Of a DNA stretch of 11,008 nt, positions 7,531 through 11,008 are shown piece by piece. How positions within the stretch are numbered: the first letter of the stretch is position 1; every line of letters begins with the position of its first letter. The stretch comes from JBLHGN01 sp047616325 (GTDB lineage: Bacteria > Pseudomonadota > Gammaproteobacteria > Pseudomonadales > Cellvibrionaceae). Both the position numbers and the translations under genes were made by a program. The notes beneath the pieces were generated by a model. The model had not been told where the DNA came from, did not search any database, and was given only the letters and a program-made list of their open reading frames with translations. Where the stretch lies: positions 1 through 11,008 of the forward strand of contig JBLHGN010000107.1 in NCBI GenBank assembly GCA_047616325.1. Direction: 5' to 3'.

Positions 7531-7534
7531 CTCC
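7531..7534 (-). promoter_or_regulatory. Ribosome binding site GGAG of the CNNM/CBS gene
   Basis: GGAG on the minus strand, eight bases before ATG 7522. It supports this start over the longer overlapping minus-strand frame that begins at 7742. Confidence 0.7.
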
Positions 7535-7562
7535 AGAAGTTCACCAGTATCGAAGCATTAAA

Positions 7563-7586
7563 GTCTATTGAGACGATACAATAGAC
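7563..7586. promoter_or_regulatory. Perfect 8-bp inverted repeat in the leader of the CNNM/CBS gene
   Basis: GTCTATTG (7563-7570) and CAATAGAC (7579-7586) are exact inverted copies separated by eight bases. They lie 40 to 64 bases upstream of the CNNM start codon. They could be a dimeric regulator's operator or a hairpin in the 5' leader of the transcript. No T-run follows on either strand, so a terminator is unlikely. The function is unproven. Confidence 0.4.
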
Positions 7587-7770
7587 CGGTAGCGCCCCGC
7601 TTTCTTTGTTCAAGGGTAGCATGACTTTTGTTCGAAGTTCCAAGCAGAGCTGAGCAAGAGGCCAGAAAAAGGGATAGCCTCGATTCAAAAAAACTACTAA
7701 ATTTTGCGCTGCAATGAACCGAGCTCCCCGAGCTTTATACAAAACGTTTGGAGTTTGACTTAAACCGTAA

Positions 7771-8357
7771 AAACTGAACGAGCTGCTGAAGCTCGCTGGC
7801 TTACAGGAAAAGACTCACACCCGTTACGCAAAACTGTCGGGTGGTGAGAAGCGCAGAGTACAATTTGCTATTGCGCTGGCCGGTAAACCGAAAATATTGT
7901 TCCTCGACGAGCCAACGACCGGCCTCGACATTGAAGCTCGAAAGACATTGTGGGCGAATATCCGTGCCTATGCTGAGTGCGGTTCTGCGGTAATTCTTAC
8001 CACCCATTATCTGCAGGAAGCCGATACCCTCGCCGACGAAACCGTGGTGCTAAATGAAGGCCAACTTATATCGCAAGGTAGTCCTCAGTAAATAAAGAAA
8101 AAGTTAGCTTATGCACCGTAAACTTTGGCAGCATTCTTAGTCACCAAGTGCTGAGTCGCCACCCTCTAGTAAAGAAAACAGAAGTAAACGTCATTCAAAA
8201 TACCACCACGCTTTGGACCCTCCAACCCGAAGACTTGCTGGCCGAAGACCCAAGTCTTAGTAATTTGAATGTTAACCGCGCGGGTCTGGAAGACGCCTTT
8301 CTGGCTTTGACTCGAAAAGCTGAAACTAATGACACGCAGTCAGGAGCCACCGCATGA
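7771..8357 (+). pseudogene. ABC transporter ATP-binding protein, 5'-truncated and frameshifted
   Basis: The frame is open from 7771 (after TAA at 7768-7770) and reads LNELLKLAGLQEKTHTRYA. It continues through the ABC signature LSGGEKRRVQF, Walker B ILFLDEP, the D-loop GLD and the H-loop TTHYLQEAD, and breaks off in SQGSPQ with TAA at 8089-8091. A single frameshift near 8088 restores the rest: frame 3 continues NKEKVSLCTVNFGS and runs to the typical C-terminal ending AGLEDAFLALT, stopping at 8355-8357. The Walker A P-loop and the N-terminal third are missing. Decayed coding may extend upstream: in another frame 7694-7770 reads LLNFALQ, a stop, TELPELY and LNRK, like the Q-loop region of such ATPases. 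It cannot hydrolyse ATP as it stands. The following permease start overlaps its end, as in an intact operon. Confidence 0.85.
8342..8346 (+). promoter_or_regulatory. Ribosome binding site AGGAG of the relict permease gene
   Basis: AGGAG lies seven bases before ATG 8354. It is preserved although the gene is broken, which fits recent decay. Confidence 0.6.
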
Positions 8358-8749
8358 GCATCACCCAAAGCGTTCACAATCCACGCGCCTATTTTGATGA
8401 GCTACGCAGCGAGTGCCTCAGCGTACTGCATACTCCAATGTTTGCTATTCCCAGCCTAGTGTTTCCGATTATGTTCTACCTGTTCCTTGGCGTTATGTTC
8501 GGAGGCGGCAATAATACTGAGTACTTGCTGCCTACCTACGGAGCTTTCGGTGTAATTGGTTTGGGTTTATTCGGCTTTGGCGTAGGCGTTGCGGTCGACC
8601 GTCAACAAGGTCTGTTGCAAATATAGCGCGTTTTGCCGTTACCGATGAGTGCCTACGTCAGCGCCAAAATAGGTGTCTGCATCGTGTTCTCATGTATTGT
8701 GCTAACGGGGCTGGGGTTAGTTGCAGTCAAACTGGGCGCCCGTCAATGA
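8354..8749 (+). pseudogene. ABC-2 type transporter permease, broken by an amber codon and truncated
   Basis: ATG 8354 overlaps the ATPase TGA (ATGA), as in intact ATPase-permease pairs. The first 90 residues show a short cytoplasmic start, a membrane helix (FAIPSLVFPIMFYLFLGVMF) and a second hydrophobic stretch ending GVAVDRQQGLLQI. A TAG at 8624-8626 then interrupts the frame. The same frame continues in a family-like way after the TAG (RVLPLPMSAYVSAKIGVCIV and a further hydrophobic segment) to TGA at 8747-8749, about 131 codons in total. Intact ABC-2 permeases of this kind are about 240-260 residues, so the C-terminal half is missing as well. The next relict gene starts 20 bases on, which suggests an internal deletion. 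Confidence 0.8.
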
Positions 8750-8769
8750 CCGTTAAGGAAGATTTAATA

Positions 8770-9491
8770 ATGTACAAAATTAGAACCGAACGTGGTTTCA
8801 GCACCTACAACGTGGTTCTCACAACGGCATTGATCGCTTTGGCCCTATGTATGGGCTGGTTTTTTATTGGTCAACCGTAACCCGGGGCTAAAACTAGCGC
8901 CACAGCTAGCACCACAACAAGTACAAAAATATCCAAAGAACTCATGACTAATAGCTATGCGGTAACTGGCGCACAGGTTTTTGACGCAGAAACATTGTTG
9001 CCCGCACAGACAGTGGTTGTCACAGAAGGACTGATCAGTGATCTTGGCGTAAATTTGTACATCCCTGATGGTCTGACTGTAATCGATGGACGCGGCAAAA
9101 CGCTGTTACCCGGCCTCATTGACAGTCACGTACACACCTTTGGCGCGGCGCAGCAGGACGCATTGCGCTTTGGCGTAACTACCGCGATTGACTTGTTTAG
9201 CCCGCATCGAGAACTCGCCTGGTTTAAGCTGCCCCGCGAACAACTAAACCCACAGAACCGCACGACGCGTACTCCGCCGGCACTCTGGTAACTGCACCCA
9301 ATGGGCACGGTACGCAGTTCGATGCATCGAACCCGACTATCGAAAACTGGTCGCAAGCTGAATCTTTTGTGGCTGCGAGGGTAGCTGAAGGTTCAGACTT
9401 CATTAAGAATTTTCATGAGGGCGCTGAAAATTTTGGTCGACCGATTAGAACGCTTGATAAAGAAACGTTGGCGGCTTTTTCTTCGAAATAG
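8770..9491 (+). pseudogene. Amidohydrolase (metal-dependent hydrolase) with N-terminal anchor, multiply disrupted
   Basis: ATG 8770, with AAGGAAG about nine bases upstream, opens a frame with a hydrophobic anchor or signal segment (VVLTTALIALALCMGWFF), interrupted by TAA at 8878-8880. The same frame then runs through a threonine/serine-rich linker into an amidohydrolase N-terminal domain: the beta-sandwich start (YAVTGAQVFDAETLLPA), then LLPGLIDSHVHTFG, whose HxH (codons at 9127 and 9133) binds metal. A frameshift near 9247-9255 moves the rest into frame 3, which reads YSAGTLVTAPNGHGTQF and later FVAARVAEGSDFIK, typical of imidazolonepropionase-like amidohydrolases; that lysine is where the family has its metal-bridging residue. 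The frame ends at TAG 9489-9491, less than halfway through a normal protein of this family (usually 400 residues or more), with later metal ligands missing. An ATG at 8944 could start a soluble fragment, but it would be inactive. Confidence 0.82.
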
Positions 9492-9581
9492 AACAGCCAA
9501 GAAGATGAGAAACCGGTACTCCTGAAACCGTTGTGTTTCAAGCTTTGTTAATGGGCTGATGATCATATCATTTCTAACTCG

Positions 9582-9603
9582 GTGGTCAGATTTTGTCTGC
9601 CAC
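9582..9603. other. Hairpin-forming inverted repeat between the relict amidohydrolase and the pseudouridine synthase
   Basis: GTGG-T-CAGA (9582-9590) pairs with TCTGCCAC (9596-9603) across a five-base loop, with one bulged T. No T-run follows on either strand, so it is not a standard intrinsic terminator. It lies between two genes that converge here and may still act as an RNA 3' structure. Confidence 0.3.
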
Positions 9604-9637
9604 TACAGCGCGAAGTTAGAGCACTTATATTAAAAAA

Positions 9638-10528
9638 TCACTCTAAAGTTAACCCTCTATCGCTATTAAAAACTCTTGACTGCTGTGTTACTGGATCTAT
9701 AAAGGTTAATGACTTGGCCAACAGTTGTAGCGGCTTAGTATAGTCATCTGCCGTTTCAGGTTGTAATTTCGGATAATATTTATCGTTGAGTATTGGCCAG
9801 CCCAATGCTCGCATATGAAGGCGCAGTTGATGGGTTTTACCAGTAATCGGGTTCAACTCAAAAAGGGCCTTATCGCCTTTCTGTTGCAGGCAGCGAATCT
9901 TTGAATGACTATTGCTTGGGCCTGCGGTGATCTGCATAAGAAAACCGAGAGCTTTTTTTTCGATGCGATTTTTTAGCTCCCATGATTTTCCCTCTACGTT
10001 CTGATTCTCATTGATACGCACTATCGCATGATACGTTTTATGTATTTTACGATGCTCAAATAAGTGATGGTAAAGTGCACGGGTTTCGGGGTTAATTGAG
10101 AATATTACCAAACCTGCGGTTACTCGATCTAGCCTGTGCAGCGCCTGCAAATTTGTAAGGCCAGTTGTTTCACGTAGTCGAGCTTGCAGGCATTGATCCA
10201 CATATTGACCGCCTGGGGTAACCGGCAAAAAATGTGGTTTTTGGGCGACTAGAATATGCGCATCCTGAAAGACAATGGTCTCTTTAAAAGGAATCTCAAC
10301 CTCGTTATCGACCTCCCGGTAATAATAAACACGTTGTTTGGCTTGGTAGGGGGTATCGATGTAAATTAATCTACCGTCATGCCAATGAACCTTACCGTCT
10401 ATCATACGCTGGCGCCAACTCTCGGGGCTGATGGCGGAAAACTGCTTAACCATATATTCCAAAACCGTACCAATACCGGGGTGAAGCTCTGGTAGAGTCA
10501 GTTTGGAAGGGGTTTTGGCAATGCCCAT
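9638..10528 (-). CDS. RluA-family RNA pseudouridine synthase
   Basis: The 296-residue protein converts specific uridines in rRNA or tRNA to pseudouridine in the cytoplasm. The catalytic motif HRLDRVTAGL spans 131-140, with D134 the expected nucleophile; most relatives have HRLDRDTSGL, so VTA is a mild variant. Upstream is the family's ILVAQKPHFLPVTPGG (92-107), and downstream GKTHQLRLHM (230-239) and LGWPILNDKYY (242-252), which match the conserved GRTHQIR and GxPIxGDxxY motifs. The first 80 residues may form a small RNA-binding region, but no clear S4 domain is recognised. ATG 10528 has AGG six to seven bases upstream. It stands alone. Which uridine it modifies cannot be told; the divergent basic N-terminus sets it apart from RluA, RluC and RluD, so no symbol is given. 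Confidence 0.92.
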   Translation of the reverse strand: MGIAKTPSKLTLPELHPGIGTVLEYMVKQFSAISPESWRQRMIDGKVHWHDGRLIYIDTPYQAKQRVYYYREVDNEVEIPFKETIVFQDAHILVAQKPHFLPVTPGGQYVDQCLQARLRETTGLTNLQALHRLDRVTAGLVIFSINPETRALYHHLFEHRKIHKTYHAIVRINENQNVEGKSWELKNRIEKKALGFLMQITAGPSNSHSKIRCLQQKGDKALFELNPITGKTHQLRLHMRALGWPILNDKYYPKLQPETADDYTKPLQLLAKSLTFIDPVTQQSRVFNSDRGLTLE

Positions 10529-10669
10529 TGTTTACCTAAAAAACGATAATTGTGTATTTACCAAACTAGCCAGCTACTGAGGTGTTTGAGTGATTTTAAA
10601 ACAGGGACGGGCCAGCATAGATCCTTGTAAAGAAACAAACAAGAAAAACAAACAAGAGGGAACATTACT
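10529..10669. other. Intergenic stretch upstream of the pseudouridine synthase gene
   Basis: It should contain the promoter of the minus-strand pseudouridine synthase gene, but no convincing -35/-10 pair was found. A 12-base direct repeat (10633-10657) is listed separately. No coding signal was seen. Confidence 0.4.
10633..10657. repeat. 12-base direct repeat, period 13
   Basis: AAACAAACAAGA occurs at 10633-10644 and again at 10646-10657 with one base between. It is a low-complexity A/C-rich repeat in non-coding DNA with no evident function. Confidence 0.7.
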
Positions 10670-10940
10670 CCTAAAAATAAGCCCTTCTAAAAATAGTCAC
10701 TCCAAAAAATGGATGCCGCACCTATTCAGTTCTTGGGCTGCTGCTGGTCCTAAGACTCATACTCAATAATGGCTGTTTTCTTTTGCTCGGCATATTAATA
10801 ACGAACACGCTGCCGACATCGTTAACCTTGCAGCCTTAGACCAAAGTTATCTCTGGGTTTTTAGCGCTATTACTGTGTTTGTGATTGTTCCTGCTGCTTG
10901 GCATTCGAATACCGTCCGCAAGCTAATATGGAGAAAGTAG
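10670..10940 (+). pseudogene. Possible C-terminal remnant of a polytopic membrane protein
   Basis: The frame from 10670 (after TAA 10667-10669) to TAG 10938-10940 has about 90 codons without a stop and no ATG in frame. Its second half is protein-like: LAALDQSYLWVFSAITVFVI forms a plausible last membrane helix, followed by a proline-alanine turn and a basic tail (NTVRKLIWRK) such as ends many MFS-type transporters. The upstream parts of such a gene are not visible in any frame, so if real it is a fragment. The family assignment is only a suggestion. Confidence 0.3.
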
Positions 10941-10941
10941 G

Positions 10942-10973
10942 GTGGGCATTGCTCACGCGAAATTCTTGCCCAC
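10942..10973. repeat. GTGGGCA inverted repeat, intergenic palindromic element
   Basis: GTGGGCA (10942-10948) and TGCCCAC (10967-10973) are perfect inverted copies flanking 18 bases, directly after the TAG of the putative membrane-protein remnant. The sequence resembles the GTGGGCA-type palindromic elements seen dispersed between genes in many proteobacteria; that is recollection and not tested. The remaining 35 bases to the end of the window are G/T-rich with no feature seen. Confidence 0.4.
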
Positions 10974-11008
10974 GTGGAGTTCTGGGGCATTCTGGTGGTG
11001 TTGGTGGG

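Noticed and set aside
7407..7742. 111-residue minus-strand frame overlapping the CNNM start
   Set aside because: It lies in another frame, ends inside the CNNM gene and has cysteine-rich, unstructured composition; the CNNM gene has its own strong ribosome binding site.
7801..8007. Minus-strand frame across the ATPase relic
   Set aside because: It is the antisense of the recognisable ABC signature and Walker B region.
8080..8100. Programmed frameshift joining the two ATPase parts
   Set aside because: No slippery heptamer at the junction, and the gene also lacks its P-loop, so plain decay explains it better.
9582..9603. Intrinsic terminator
   Set aside because: The hairpin has a bulge and no T-run on either strand.
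1..11008. CRISPR array, integron attC sites, prophage or transposase genes
   Set aside because: No spaced direct repeats of CRISPR type, no integrase or transposase motifs and no target-site duplications were found on reading both strands.

Overview
The window looks like a chromosomal segment of a Gram-negative, probably marine gammaproteobacterium. That placement is an inference from protein style (DUF990-type ABC exporter, GH3 glucosidase, CNNM/CBS protein, RluA-type pseudouridine synthase) and from moderate base composition; nothing here fixes the genus. There is no rRNA, tRNA, CRISPR array, integrase or complete insertion sequence.

Layout. (1) 1-2031, + strand: the 3' end of an ABC ATPase gene followed by two tightly coupled membrane-subunit genes, together an ABC-2 exporter of the DUF990 class. 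(2) 5818-2028, - strand: a GT2-fold glycosyltransferase followed 46 bases later by a cytoplasmic GH3 beta-glycosidase. This operon converges on the exporter, and the two end genes share one TTAA as overlapping stop codons. (3) 5819-6466: about 650 bases with no recognisable gene except a weak 45-codon ORF. (4) 7522-6467, - strand: a CNNM (DUF21) plus CBS-pair membrane protein with a good ribosome binding site and an inverted repeat in its leader. (5) About 7690-9491, + strand: a graveyard of three adjacent broken genes (ABC ATPase, ABC-2 permease, amidohydrolase), each with stops, frameshifts or truncations. (6) 10528-9638, - strand: an intact RluA-family pseudouridine synthase. (7) 10529-11008: mostly non-coding, with a short A/C-rich direct repeat, a possible C-terminal remnant of a membrane protein and a GTGGGCA inverted repeat.

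The most notable observation is in the glycosyltransferase. Its annotated start lies on a 2.4-copy, 7-base tandem repeat. Removing one copy joins it perfectly to an upstream frame, giving one 510-residue protein. The same gene also carries a run of ten adenines on its coding strand. These two slippage-prone tracts make it either a recently frameshifted gene or a candidate phase-variable or slippage-controlled enzyme. The glycosyltransferase, glycosidase and exporter side by side could act on one glycoconjugate, but that link is inference from proximity only.
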